From positions 186,001 through 250,000 of the forward strand of contig NZ_WKJO01000002.1 in assembly GCF_009674605.1 (NCBI RefSeq): a stretch of 64,000 nt of DNA, read 5' to 3'. The stretch's first letter is position 1, and each line of letters begins with the position of its first letter. Below the pieces are notes generated by a model. It saw only the letters and a program-made list of their open reading frames with translations, was not told the DNA's origin and made no database searches. Source of the stretch: Haloferax litoreum. Lineage in GTDB: Archaea > Halobacteriota > Halobacteria > Halobacteriales > Haloferacaceae. Made by a program: the position numbers and the translations under genes. Below, in pieces: positions 45,377 to 54,183 of this stretch.

Positions 45377-45796
45377 TCAGTCCGAGGTGGGGACGAACTT
45401 GAACCCGTACCGGACGACGCCTTCTTCCTCGTAGATGCGACGAATCTGTCCCGTGACCGGCATGCCGATATCGACCGATTCGGGGTCGACATCCGTCACC
45501 TGCGCAGTGATACGCGGCCCTTCGTCTAACTCGACGATAGCGACGACGTATCGTCCCTCTGCGCGTGCCTGACCGGCGAACTCCGGCGGCGCACCACCGG
45601 GTGAGAGGACCGTGTACGAGTAGATGGTCCCGTCACCCGAGAGGTCGACCGTCTCGAACTCGGTGTTTCGGCAGTCGGGACAGGCACCTTTGGGCGGGAA
45701 CGCGATAGTTCCGCACTCGGCACAGCGCTCTCCTTCGAACGCCAATCGTTGCCCGACCGTCCGTTCGTACATCGGTATCGAGATGTGTGCACCCAT
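45377..45796 (-). CDS. DUF35 OB-fold zinc-ribbon protein of the thiolase complex
   Basis: A 139-residue protein of the DUF35 family: rubredoxin-like zinc knuckle with Cys25, Cys28, Cys39 and Cys42 (ERCAECGTIAFPPKGACPDC), then an OB-fold (LSGDGTIYSYTVLSPGGAPP). In archaea DUF35 proteins form a complex with acetoacetyl-CoA thiolase and HMG-CoA synthase, where they bind the CoA thioester and channel it. Here it is the last gene of the CoA-transferase/thiolase operon and starts at the HMGCS-like stop (TGATG). Confidence 0.9.
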   Translation of the reverse strand: MGAHISIPMYERTVGQRLAFEGERCAECGTIAFPPKGACPDCRNTEFETVDLSGDGTIYSYTVLSPGGAPPEFAGQARAEGRYVVAIVELDEGPRITAQVTDVDPESVDIGMPVTGQIRRIYEEEGVVRYGFKFVPTSD

Positions 45797-46770
45797 CAGT
45801 TGGACACCTCCTGCAATCGCGTATACTCTGCGTACCTCAGCGGTTCAGTCGAGTTCAATTTCTCATCGACACCAGCGTGAGTGTCGTCGAGTGCAGGGGT
45901 CGTTTCGAGAACGAACGCACTCGCGCCGTGACCGTAGCCGTATCCAGTGACGAGGATACGCGAACCCGGGTCTGCCTCGTCGAGTGCGGCAGCGAGACCA
46001 ACGAGAGGCGACGCAGTGCCCGCAAAGCCCATCCGTTTGACGACGAACCCAGCACCCATCTGGTCGGCGTCGAACCCGAGTCGACCGCCACCACGCCACG
46101 ACATCTTCACGTCGTCCTGTGGGAAGACGGCGTAGTCGATATCGTCGGTGGTGCACCCTGCGTCGCCGAGGGCGTCGGCAACGACTGCCGAGAGTGCTTC
46201 GACGAACCCTTCCGTGGTGTAGCCACCGAGTGAGAGGTCGGTCACGTTCCCGTCTGTTTGGAACTTCGCCGGGAGGTACGCATCGACGTAGTGCGCGCTC
46301 CCTTCGACTGTCGCGAGTGGGTCCTCAGTACCGACGGCGAACGCCGCCGCCCCTGCTCCGAGGATGTGTTCTGTGTCTTCGTCGCGTGGTGCGTCGGGAG
46401 CGTCGGACGCGACGACGAGGCCCGACCCGAACGAGAGTGCCGTGTCGAGCGCTTCGAGGCCTGCCTTCCACGAACTTCCGAACTCGACCGTTCGTCGAGC
46501 GCCGTCGAGGCCGAGCGTTCGTGAGAGCGGACCGCTGACGAGCGTTCCCACTTGCGGGTTAGCCGTCGTCGCGACGGCGAGTGTCTCCACGTCGTCAGCC
46601 TCGACGGTTCGTGCCGCGTCAGTCGCCATCGTGAGGGCATCTTCGTCGTACGCGAGGACGGTCTTTCGGTCGATTCGGGCGGCGAACCGGCCCCAGACCT
46701 GCTCGTACTCGTCTGCCGTGACGTGGTACGACGGCAGCGAGACGCCGTAGTCGGTGATACCGACGGTCAT
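45796..46770 (-). CDS. HMG-CoA synthase-like protein lacking catalytic residues
   Basis: A 324-residue thiolase-fold protein similar to archaeal HMG-CoA synthase in length and layout: ITDYGVSLPSYHVTADEYEQ at the N-terminus, LAVATTANPQVGTLVSGPLS, TVEFGSSWKAGLEALDTALS, and C-terminal ILVTGYGYGHGASAFVLETT. The catalytic Cys of archaeal HMGCS (EFACKAG) corresponds here to Trp101 (EFGSSWKAG), and the catalytic His (VVFHQPNGK type) to Pro217 (AVFPQDDVK). It is likely a non-catalytic scaffold or ligand-binding partner. It is encoded between thiolase (ATGA overlap) and DUF35. Confidence 0.75.
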   Translation of the reverse strand: MTVGITDYGVSLPSYHVTADEYEQVWGRFAARIDRKTVLAYDEDALTMATDAARTVEADDVETLAVATTANPQVGTLVSGPLSRTLGLDGARRTVEFGSSWKAGLEALDTALSFGSGLVVASDAPDAPRDEDTEHILGAGAAAFAVGTEDPLATVEGSAHYVDAYLPAKFQTDGNVTDLSLGGYTTEGFVEALSAVVADALGDAGCTTDDIDYAVFPQDDVKMSWRGGGRLGFDADQMGAGFVVKRMGFAGTASPLVGLAAALDEADPGSRILVTGYGYGHGASAFVLETTPALDDTHAGVDEKLNSTEPLRYAEYTRLQEVSN

Positions 46771-47930
46771 GCGTCCACCTCGTAGATGAAGACGGTCGCT
46801 GCACCGCCGGACCCTCCGACGTTGTGCGAGAGAGCCACGGTCCCGTCGACTTGCCGTTCGCCCGCGTCACCGCGGAGTTGGTCGAACACTTCGACGACTT
46901 GGCCGATACCAGTCGCACCCAGCGGGTGGCCTTTCGCCTTCAACCCACCACTGGTGTTGATTGGGATGTCGCCGTCTCGGCGCGTCCGTCCTTCTTCGAT
47001 GAGTCGCCAACCCTCACCACGCTCGGCGAAGCCGAGGTCCTCGTACGCGAGGAGTTCCGCGATGGTAAAGCAGTCGTGCACTTCGGCGAAATCGATGTCG
47101 TCAGGGGTTCGGCCTGCTCGGTCATATGCACTCTCTGCCGCCTCGCGGACCGCCGAGAGCGACGTGATAGTGTCTCGGTCGTGGAGGGCAAGGTGGTCGC
47201 TTCCCCCGCCGAATCCCGTGATGTACACCGGGTCGTCCGTGTACTCGTGTGCCTCGTCTGCGGGAACGACCAGTGCGCACGCCGCCCCGTCAGTCGTCGG
47301 GCAGGCGTCGAAGAGGTTCAGTGGGTCGGCAATCTCGGGTGCGTTCGTCGCTTTCTCCAGCGACACTTCTCGCTGAAATTGCGCCTTGGGGTTGACCGCG
47401 CCGTTCTCGTGGTTCTTCACCGCGACTTTCGAGAGGTGTTCGTGTTCGGCGTCGGTCTCTGCGAGGTACCGCTGTGCAGCGATTGCGTAGACACCCGCGA
47501 ACGTCATGCCCGCGAGTCGTTCGTACTCCGTATCACCGCTCACGCCGAGCCAATACTTCGACCGGTCACCGCTGAGGTCGAGCATCTTCTCGACGCCCGC
47601 CGCGAGGACCGCATCGCTCGCGCCAGACCCGACGGCGTGAACAGCGTCGAGGAGCGCGAACCCACCGGACGCACAAGCGTTTTCGACCCGCTGGACTGGG
47701 AGGCCAGTCAGACCGAGGTGGGAGGTGAGCGACGCCCCGGTGATGCCGAGTTGGTATCCGCCGACGCCGAGACTGCCGACGTACGCGGCGTCCAGTTCGT
47801 CGGCGTCGTAGCCGTCGTCCACGGAGTCGACCATCGACTCGTATGCCGTCGCGAACAGTTCCTTGACGCCCGCGTCGGCGTGTTCCCCGTACGGACTCTG
47901 TCCCGCACCGACGATGGCGACGTCACGCAC
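46767..47930 (-). CDS. thiolase (acetyl-CoA acetyltransferase/SCPx-like)
   Basis: A 387-residue SCP2/archaeal-type thiolase: Cys86 in VENACASGGFAL is the acyl-accepting cysteine; EVHDCFTIAELL and GLKAKGHPLGATGIGQVVEV carry the catalytic His residues, and TVALSHNVGGSGGAATVF is the terminal motif (an Asn in place of the usual Cys, as is common in this archaeal type). It cleaves or makes a 3-oxoacyl-CoA. The GTG start at 47930 overlaps the CoA-transferase stop by one base. Its stop overlaps the HMGCS-like start by ATGA, as in other archaeal thiolase/HMGCS/DUF35 clusters. Confidence 0.93.
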   Translation of the reverse strand: MRDVAIVGAGQSPYGEHADAGVKELFATAYESMVDSVDDGYDADELDAAYVGSLGVGGYQLGITGASLTSHLGLTGLPVQRVENACASGGFALLDAVHAVGSGASDAVLAAGVEKMLDLSGDRSKYWLGVSGDTEYERLAGMTFAGVYAIAAQRYLAETDAEHEHLSKVAVKNHENGAVNPKAQFQREVSLEKATNAPEIADPLNLFDACPTTDGAACALVVPADEAHEYTDDPVYITGFGGGSDHLALHDRDTITSLSAVREAAESAYDRAGRTPDDIDFAEVHDCFTIAELLAYEDLGFAERGEGWRLIEEGRTRRDGDIPINTSGGLKAKGHPLGATGIGQVVEVFDQLRGDAGERQVDGTVALSHNVGGSGGAATVFIYEVDA

Positions 47931-48703
47931 TAGTCGCCACCCCCGGTGTAGATGCCGTCGGGGTCGAGTTCCTCACGGATGAGTCGAATCTCGTCTTCGT
48001 CTGGCGTCGGCGTGGGAGTCACGTCGTCGGCGAACTGAATCTCCCACCCTGTCGCCTCTTGGACTTCCTCTCGGGTGACGCCGGGGTGAAGCGTCTCGAC
48101 GTACATCTCTCCGTTCTCGTCGAACTCCATGACGGCTTTGTCGGTGATGACTGCCTCTGGACCACCGCGGAGACCGAGTTCGTCGCGTCCCTCTCGTCCG
48201 TCGACGTAGCCCGGAGAGGTGATGAAGTCGACTTCTTCGGGGAAGCGACGCTTTTGATGCGGTGCGATGATGAGGGTTCGGTGAGCGTTACTGGAGATTT
48301 CACACGCGCCACCACTCCCCGGAAGTCGGACTTTCGGGTCGTCGTAGTCACCGATGACCGTCGAATTGATGTTCCCCTGTTTGTCTATCTGCGCACCGCC
48401 GAGGAATCCCACGTCGATGCGGCCACCCTGCAAGTACCGGCTGAAGCCCTCGTACATCGGAACGATGCTCCGCGCACCGGTTGCGAGGACAGGGTCTCCA
48501 ATAGAGAGTGGAAGCGCGTCCGGGTTCGAATCGACCGTTCCCGACTCGTAGACCATCTGGAGGTCGGGTGCGTGCGTTCGCTTCGCCAAGTTACACGCGA
48601 GGTTCGGCACACCGACACCGACGAGGACGGTGTCGTCGTTCTGGAGTTCGAGTGCCGCCCGCGTAATCATCAGTTCCGTATCCGTGTACTCCCGGTTGCT
48701 CAT
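47930..48703 (-). CDS. CoA transferase subunit B (glutaconate CoA-transferase type)
   Basis: A 257-residue class I CoA transferase, beta-type, very like GctB of glutaconate CoA-transferase: DTVLVGVGVPNLACNLAKRT, then MVYESGTVD with Glu53, which corresponds to the glutamate that carries the acyl/CoA intermediate in GctB, then FLGGAQIDKQGNINSTVIGD and FPEEVDFITSPGYVDGREGR. The retained Glu suggests real CoA transfer. The start is taken at 48703 (MSNREYTD) with an ATGA overlap to subunit A; an upstream in-frame opening is inside that gene. Confidence 0.9.
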   Translation of the reverse strand: MSNREYTDTELMITRAALELQNDDTVLVGVGVPNLACNLAKRTHAPDLQMVYESGTVDSNPDALPLSIGDPVLATGARSIVPMYEGFSRYLQGGRIDVGFLGGAQIDKQGNINSTVIGDYDDPKVRLPGSGGACEISSNAHRTLIIAPHQKRRFPEEVDFITSPGYVDGREGRDELGLRGGPEAVITDKAVMEFDENGEMYVETLHPGVTREEVQEATGWEIQFADDVTPTPTPDEDEIRLIREELDPDGIYTGGGD

Positions 48704-49626
48704 GCGTATCGCCCCATGTCGATTGGTTCGGCGTAGTCGTGCGTCGGTTCGAGGTCCAGCAGTCGTTCGACGCCGAGTTTTTCGACGTACTCGCGCCGGT
48801 TTTCGACGCCATAGACCCACTCGTCGAGCCATTCCTGTGTGGACTCGTGTGTCTCAGATACCTCGTTCCAGTCGAGGTAGGCCGTGTTGTCACGCCCGTA
48901 GTAACCCTGCGTGTACGACGGATGCGACCCGTACGGTTCTTCGACGACGTAATCGACGACCGTTCCGGGGATTTCGGTCCGGTTCGGGTCGCTTCGGAGC
49001 GTCTCCGTGTCCACGATTTCTTCGACGGCGAGGACAACTGTGTCGGCGGCGAACGCCGCGTCGACCACGTCGCCCGAGATTCCCCAGATGTGTGCGTCAC
49101 CTTCGGGACTCGCTCGCTGCGCCCGGACGATTGAAACGTCGGGCGTGAGCGGTGGGACGACACAGACCTCTTCGTCCGGGTCGAAGGGGTTCTGGACCGT
49201 TCGGATGTTCTCGTTGTGTTCCGGAAGGCTCGACCCGACGAGACTCCGGAGTGGCACGAACGGCATGTCCCGTGCGCCCGCGAACAGACGCGAGACGAGG
49301 CCGAAGTGCGAGTATTCGTCGATGGAAATCTCGTTTGGAACACCGTCTTCGACGGCCCGTCGGAAGGCACGAAGACTGCCGACGCCGGGGTTCCCTGCCC
49401 ACGAGAACGTCACCGACGACGCGCACCCTGCGGCGACCATCTGGTCGAAGATGAGGTCCGGCGTGGCTCGAATGAGGTGGAGGTCCTCGTACTCCTGTCT
49501 AATCATCTCGTGGCCCGCAGCGAACGGGATGAGGTGGGTGAATCCACCGAGGTAGACGCTGTCCCCGTCGTCTACGGCGGACGAGATGGCATTCGTCATG
49601 TCTGTTACCTTCGTCATCGAGCGCAT
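48700..49626 (-). CDS. CoA transferase subunit A (glutaconate CoA-transferase type)
   Basis: A 308-residue alpha-type CoA transferase subunit: AISSAVDDGDSVYLGGFTHL at the start, LHLIRATPDLIFDQMVAAGC, SWAGNPGVGSLRAFRRAVED, and VSIVRAQRASPEGDAHIWGI in the middle. It is the partner of the B subunit and the first gene of the operon A-B-thiolase-HMGCS-like-DUF35 (about 4.25 kb, all overlapping). It begins at ATG 49626 (MRSMTKVTD), possibly leaderless, or at 49617. A TATA-like ATAAAAATAG is about 20 bases upstream. Confidence 0.88.
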   Translation of the reverse strand: MRSMTKVTDMTNAISSAVDDGDSVYLGGFTHLIPFAAGHEMIRQEYEDLHLIRATPDLIFDQMVAAGCASSVTFSWAGNPGVGSLRAFRRAVEDGVPNEISIDEYSHFGLVSRLFAGARDMPFVPLRSLVGSSLPEHNENIRTVQNPFDPDEEVCVVPPLTPDVSIVRAQRASPEGDAHIWGISGDVVDAAFAADTVVLAVEEIVDTETLRSDPNRTEIPGTVVDYVVEEPYGSHPSYTQGYYGRDNTAYLDWNEVSETHESTQEWLDEWVYGVENRREYVEKLGVERLLDLEPTHDYAEPIDMGRYA

Positions 49627-49639
49627 GGTTTGTAGTAAT

Positions 49640-49652
49640 CCTATTTTTATCT
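49640..49652 (-). promoter_or_regulatory. TATA-like box of the CoA-transferase operon
   Basis: On the minus strand GATAAAAATAGGA lies about 20-25 bases before the ATG at 49626, consistent with transcription starting at or close to the start codon. Confidence 0.4.
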
Positions 49653-49764
49653 TCCTCTCACGATAGTGATTCCAATTTGACTCACTGATTTTTGGTCTCA
49701 GTTGAGATAGTAGAGAACTCCCGTCGTCCCAAGAGGTAAAGAGGACGTATCGCCGAGTGAGCGC

Positions 49765-50031
49765 ATGGTCACGGTTACCCTGTACGGACCAGTGAGGGAC
49801 GCAGTCGGTGAGAAACGACTCTCTGCGGAGGGAGAGACCGTCGGTGACGTACTCGAGACACTCACCTCGGACTATCCGACGGTAGGAGAGCGAGTCCTCG
49901 CAGACGGCGAAGTTCGAGGGCAGGTACAAATCTTCGTCGACGGACGAAAAATCGGACCACTCGGGGGGTTAGAGACGCCGCTCGACGGCGTGGACACTGT
50001 TCAGATTACCGAGGCGATGAGCGGCGGGTAG
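49765..50031 (+). CDS. MoaD/ThiS-like ubiquitin-like protein (SAMP type)
   Basis: An 88-residue beta-grasp protein: VTVTLYGPVRDAVGEKRLSA, GETVGDVLETLTSDYPTVGE, and DTVQITEAMSGG with the Gly-Gly end that is adenylated by an E1-like enzyme. The family supplies sulphur for molybdopterin/tungstopterin or acts as a protein tag (SAMP) in haloarchaea. The nearby aldehyde oxidoreductase requires tungstopterin, so cofactor synthesis is a plausible role. It is divergent from the CoA-transferase operon, with a GGTAAAG-like box about 28 bases upstream. Confidence 0.88.
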   Translation: MVTVTLYGPVRDAVGEKRLSAEGETVGDVLETLTSDYPTVGERVLADGEVRGQVQIFVDGRKIGPLGGLETPLDGVDTVQITEAMSGG

Positions 50032-50045
50032 CGTGCGCCCGAAAG

Positions 50046-50540
50046 TCAGGACCGAAGCGCTTCGAGGTCTTCGTCCTCGTAGTTGACGAGTAACCGCGGT
50101 TCGTCCTTGAACGTCTTCAGGACGATGTGCGTCGCCGAGTGCGAGACGCCCTCGGTGTGGATGATGTCGTCGATAAACTTCTGGAGGTGGTCGTGGTCCC
50201 TGAGGTGCGCGATGAGGATGAACGACTTCTCTCCGACCATGAAGTACGCAGTCTGGACGCCGGAGATGTTGGAGAGTCGTTCTCCGATTTCGTCGTATCC
50301 GGGACCGTACTCACTCTTGATTTCGCTGATGGCAGTGAGGTTCAGCCCGAGTTTTTTCTGGTCTAACTGTGGAACTTTGCCGTTGATAATCCCCTGTTCG
50401 CGGTACTTTTCCATCCGGTAGTACACCGTCGACGGACTGATACCGAGTTGGTCGCTCAACTCGTCGACGTCTACGTCGCCTTCGCTGTCCAACCACCGGA
50501 GAATCTCGAAGTCTTTCTCGTCGAGATTGACATCGGCCAT
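50046..50540 (-). CDS. Lrp/AsnC-family regulator
   Basis: A 164-residue protein with an N-terminal winged helix (LDEKDFEILRWLDSEGDVDV, DELSDQLGISPSTVYYRMEK) and a RAM-type C-terminal domain (YDEIGERLSNISGVQTAYFM, VGEKSFILIAHLRDHDHLQK). It lies between the MoaD-like and AOR genes and is divergent from the AOR gene. An AT-rich CATTTATATAT box (plus-strand coordinates about 50561-50572) serves its promoter. It could control AOR, the LIV transporter and the CoA-transferase operon. Confidence 0.9.
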   Translation of the reverse strand: MADVNLDEKDFEILRWLDSEGDVDVDELSDQLGISPSTVYYRMEKYREQGIINGKVPQLDQKKLGLNLTAISEIKSEYGPGYDEIGERLSNISGVQTAYFMVGEKSFILIAHLRDHDHLQKFIDDIIHTEGVSHSATHIVLKTFKDEPRLLVNYEDEDLEALRS

Positions 50541-50796
50541 GGTTGTAAATAGAAGAATTAGATATATAAATGCTTTCTAAAATGTAGAATTACCGCCGAC
50601 AACTATCGAAGAACAGCCCGTGTCTGGTGGTCGTGTCTGGAATTCACACGTCTAACGTTCGGTCCCGACGACACAGGATTTGTCGTCCCGGGTGTGTTTT
50701 GGAATTATTTTTATCACGTAGTTAGAAATCGTTGGGACTCCAGTTTTCGTCTCATATTCCCCATTTCACTCGCAATATAGTCATCCATCAGTCATA

Positions 50797-52730
50797 ATGC
50801 TTAATGGGGATTGTATTGAGTGTTCGGGTAATTACATGCCAGCTTTCGGAACCGCCCTTCGAGTCGACCTCGAAGCAGAGTCAGTATCGGTAGAAGAACT
50901 TCCGGACCGATGGATTACTCGGTACCTCGGTGGCACCGGGTTGGCTGCGCGACTGCTGTACGAGGAACTCGAACCGGGAGTCGACCCACTCGGTCCAGAG
51001 AACAAACTCGTCTTCGCGACGGGTCCAATCACCGGGACGCGCGCACCGACGAGCGGCCGACATTCGGTGAGTGCGAAGAGTCCGCTCACGGGCCTGCTCG
51101 GTGAGGCGACGAGTGGCGGTGACTGGGGGACCGTCCTCCGACGTGCTGGATTCGACGTCGTCGTCGTCGAGGGGCAGGCGGACGAACCCGTCTATCTCCA
51201 CGTCGAAGACGGTGAGTTCGAACTCCGCGACGCGTCGGACATCTGGGGAGCAGACGTCCCGGAAGCGACCGAGAAGATTCAGGCCGAAGTCGGGGAAGAC
51301 GCCGTCGTGAGTACCATCGGTCGAGCAGGAGAGAATCAGGTCCGCTTCGCCTCGGTGATGAACGACATCAAGCGTGCCGCTGGTCGGACCGGGATGGGCG
51401 CTGTGATGGGGTCGAAGAACCTCAAGGCAATCAGCGTCATCGGAACAGGCGACGCCCACCGTCACATTCCCGACTTCGAGGCGTACAAACAGTTGACGCT
51501 CGAACTTACGCAGACAGTCACCCAGACGCCGAGTACGAAGACGCGGCGTGACCACGGAACCGCCGCGGCAATCGAAGAAGAGTCCGAGGTGTTCCAGAAC
51601 CTCCCGACCAAGTACTTCGAAGAGTCCGCATTCGACGGCGCGTGGGACATCAGCGGTCCACGGATGTCACAGGACTACCTGACCTCGACCTACGCGTGTG
51701 GCCAGTGTCCCATCGCCTGTGGCCGCATCGTCTCCATGGAGAGCGACAAATACGGGTCCCTCTCGGACCAGGGTGGCCCCGAGTACGAGACGCTCGCGTC
51801 GTTCGGAAGTCTGAGCAAGAACGACAACTTCGAAAGTATCGCCCGAGCGAACGAACTCTGTAACCGGTACGGTCTCGACACGATAAGCGCAGGACACGTC
51901 GTCGCCTTCGCCATCGCCATGCAGGACCGTGGGTTCCTCGAAGACGAAGACGTCAACCTCGACTTGGACTGGGGGAACGACGAGGCAATCGTCGAACTCG
52001 TCCACAGAATCGCAGACCGTGACGGCCTCGGTGAGATTCTCGCGGACGGCGTCCTCCGCGCTGCCGAGTCGCTCGACGCCGCCGAACACGCGGTCCACGT
52101 GAAGGGTCTCGAAGTTCCGATGCACGAACCACGTGCCCAGAAGACCATGGGACTCACCTACGCCACGTCGAACCGGGGCGCGTGTCACATGCGGGCGTTC
52201 ACGGGGTACGTCGATATCTACGGATACGATATCACCGACCTCGAAATCTACTCGGACGACTACCCGCGGCACGCAACCGAAGGCAAGGCCGAATTGGAAG
52301 TCGTCATGCAGAACCTCTTCAGCGTCTACGACTCGATGTGCGGGTGTAAGTTCTCGTACCCACCGGGAACCGAGAATATCGAGGTCGCACAAGTTGGCAA
52401 ACTCCTCGGATTGGCCCTCGGGACCGAGGTCGACACGGAAGACGTGCTGTCGTTCGGTGAGCGCATCTTCAACATGAAACGCCTGTTCAACGTCCGCGAG
52501 GGCGCATCCCGTGCAGACGACTCGCTTCCGAGTATCTTCACCGACGTCGCCTTCGAAGACGGGTCGAACGCGGGGAGGTTGTCGAACTCGACGAGATGCT
52601 CGAAGAGTACTACGACCTGCGCGGGTGGGGCGACGATGGCCGTCCGTCGCCCACTCGTCTCACCGAATTGGGCATGACCGACGTCGCAGAACCCGGTATC
52701 ACCGACGGCGGAGTCGACAGAACGGAATAG
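50797..52730 (+). CDS. aldehyde ferredoxin oxidoreductase (AOR family), with a frameshift near the 3' end
   Basis: A tungsten-type AOR. The N-terminal part has FGTALRVDLEAESVSVEELP, RYLGGTGLAARLLYEELEPG and GRTGMGAVMGSKNLKAISVI. The 4Fe-4S cluster site is YACGQCPIACGR (Cys301, 304, 308) with a later Cys515 (SMCGCKFSYPPG). It oxidises aldehydes to acids with ferredoxin reduction. The given frame ends at 52677 in an unnatural tail; adding one G to the GGGG at 52572-52575 restores the frame (EVVELDEMLEEYYDLRGWGD) ending DGGVDRTE with stop at 52728-52730, giving about 644 residues. The ATG at 50797 fits a TATA near 50772; 50836 is an alternative start. Confidence 0.9.
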
Positions 52731-52849
52731 CCTGTTTCGGTATTTCTCGTAAAAACGAGATTCGTTTTTACATCTGCTGTAGTCAATGGCATCTTCTATT
52801 GTAATTGTCCGTAATTCCTATATACCATTAGTAATACTGAATGTGATGT

Positions 52850-54130
52850 ATGAGAACACCTATCACTCGCAGGGATGCGATGAAGGCGCTCGGTGCATCG
52901 GGAACGTTCGCGCTCGCCGGTTGTATCGGTGAGACTGGCGGCGGAGAGAACCAGACCGTCCTCCTCGGACAACCAACCGTCTCGACTAGCAAGTGGGACT
53001 TCCTGCAACCAGCGGTGACTGCGGCGACGGAGATGACCATTCAAGAGGTCAACGACGCCGGCGGTCCACTCGGAAACGACATGGAGTTCAAGCAACGCGA
53101 GACGGCACTGAAGCCACAACAGGCGCGCACCGTCGTCCAGCAGTTCAAGAACAACGACGGCGCGACGGTCATCGGGGGGCTCTTGTCGAGTGAAGTGACG
53201 CCGCTCGTCGACTTCCTCACGAGTCAGGAGATTCCAATCGTCTCGAACTGGCTTGGTACGACGGCAGTCGACACTCGCGGCGGCGACCACGGCACGCCCG
53301 ACGACGTCAGCGACGACGAGTGGGTCTGGCGGACACAGATTAGTGATAGTATCCACACCGCCGGCGCGGCACAGAAGATGGTGTCCGAAGGATACGAGAA
53401 CGTCGCAATCCTGAACGGTACTGCACAGGGCGAACGGTCGTGGGCGGACGCCTTCGAGAAGTGGTTCACCAACGGCGGTGGTGAAGTCGTCAACCGCATC
53501 GAAGTCGAAGAAGGCAAGTCGACGTACAAGGCCGAACTCGACCGCCTCTTCGAAGCAGACTTCGACGCGTGGGGCCTCGCAACCGGCCTGAACGACGTGG
53601 TCACCATCCTTCGTGAGTGGTCCAACGCCGGATACGGTGGACAGTTGATTCTCGAAGACGCGCTGCGTGACGAGGCACTCATCGAGAACGCCGGCGAACA
53701 AGCGGAGGGGGCGTGGATTGCCTCCCCGACTGGGCAAGGCCCCGCCTACGACGCGTTCGAAGAGAAGTACAAGTCGTTCAAATCCGACCCGCCGGCGCTC
53801 CACGCGTGGGCAGTCACCTGTTACGACATGGTGAATGTCGTCGCGTTGGCGGCCCATAGAGCAGGGAGCGCCGACCCGACAGAAGTCGAAAAGAACCTCG
53901 GGCCTGTGACGCGGCAAGGTGGCACGACGGTGTCGAACTTCGCCGACGGGAAGGAGGCACTCGACAACGGAGACGAAGTGCAATATCAGGGTGCGGCGAC
54001 GCCGTGTACATTCACCGAGTACGGCAACGTCCTCGGCAACGTCGCCATCGAACGCGTCACGCCGAGTGCCTTCGAACAGGTGGACGTGATTCCGGCATCG
54101 GACCTCGAAAATGTGCTCGACGAGTACTGA
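52850..54130 (+). CDS. livK: LIV-type ABC transporter substrate-binding lipoprotein
   Basis: A 426-residue periplasmic-binding-type protein. The N-terminus MRTPITRRDAMKALGASG followed by FALAGC is a Tat lipoprotein signal with the lipid-bearing Cys at about residue 24. The mature protein follows the branched-chain amino acid/urea family: TVLLGQPTVSTSKWDFLQPA, KPQQARTVVQQFKNNDGATV, GYENVAILNGTAQGERSWAD. It is the first gene of an operon with livHMGF and carries the solute specificity. The substrate is not certain: a branched-chain amino acid, urea or an amide. Confidence 0.9.
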   Translation: MRTPITRRDAMKALGASGTFALAGCIGETGGGENQTVLLGQPTVSTSKWDFLQPAVTAATEMTIQEVNDAGGPLGNDMEFKQRETALKPQQARTVVQQFKNNDGATVIGGLLSSEVTPLVDFLTSQEIPIVSNWLGTTAVDTRGGDHGTPDDVSDDEWVWRTQISDSIHTAGAAQKMVSEGYENVAILNGTAQGERSWADAFEKWFTNGGGEVVNRIEVEEGKSTYKAELDRLFEADFDAWGLATGLNDVVTILREWSNAGYGGQLILEDALRDEALIENAGEQAEGAWIASPTGQGPAYDAFEEKYKSFKSDPPALHAWAVTCYDMVNVVALAAHRAGSADPTEVEKNLGPVTRQGGTTVSNFADGKEALDNGDEVQYQGAATPCTFTEYGNVLGNVAIERVTPSAFEQVDVIPASDLENVLDEY

Positions 54131-54183
54131 ATCAGGTGGTCGGGAGGGCAACCGAACGAGTGACGAGGAGGGAGAGCACTGAG

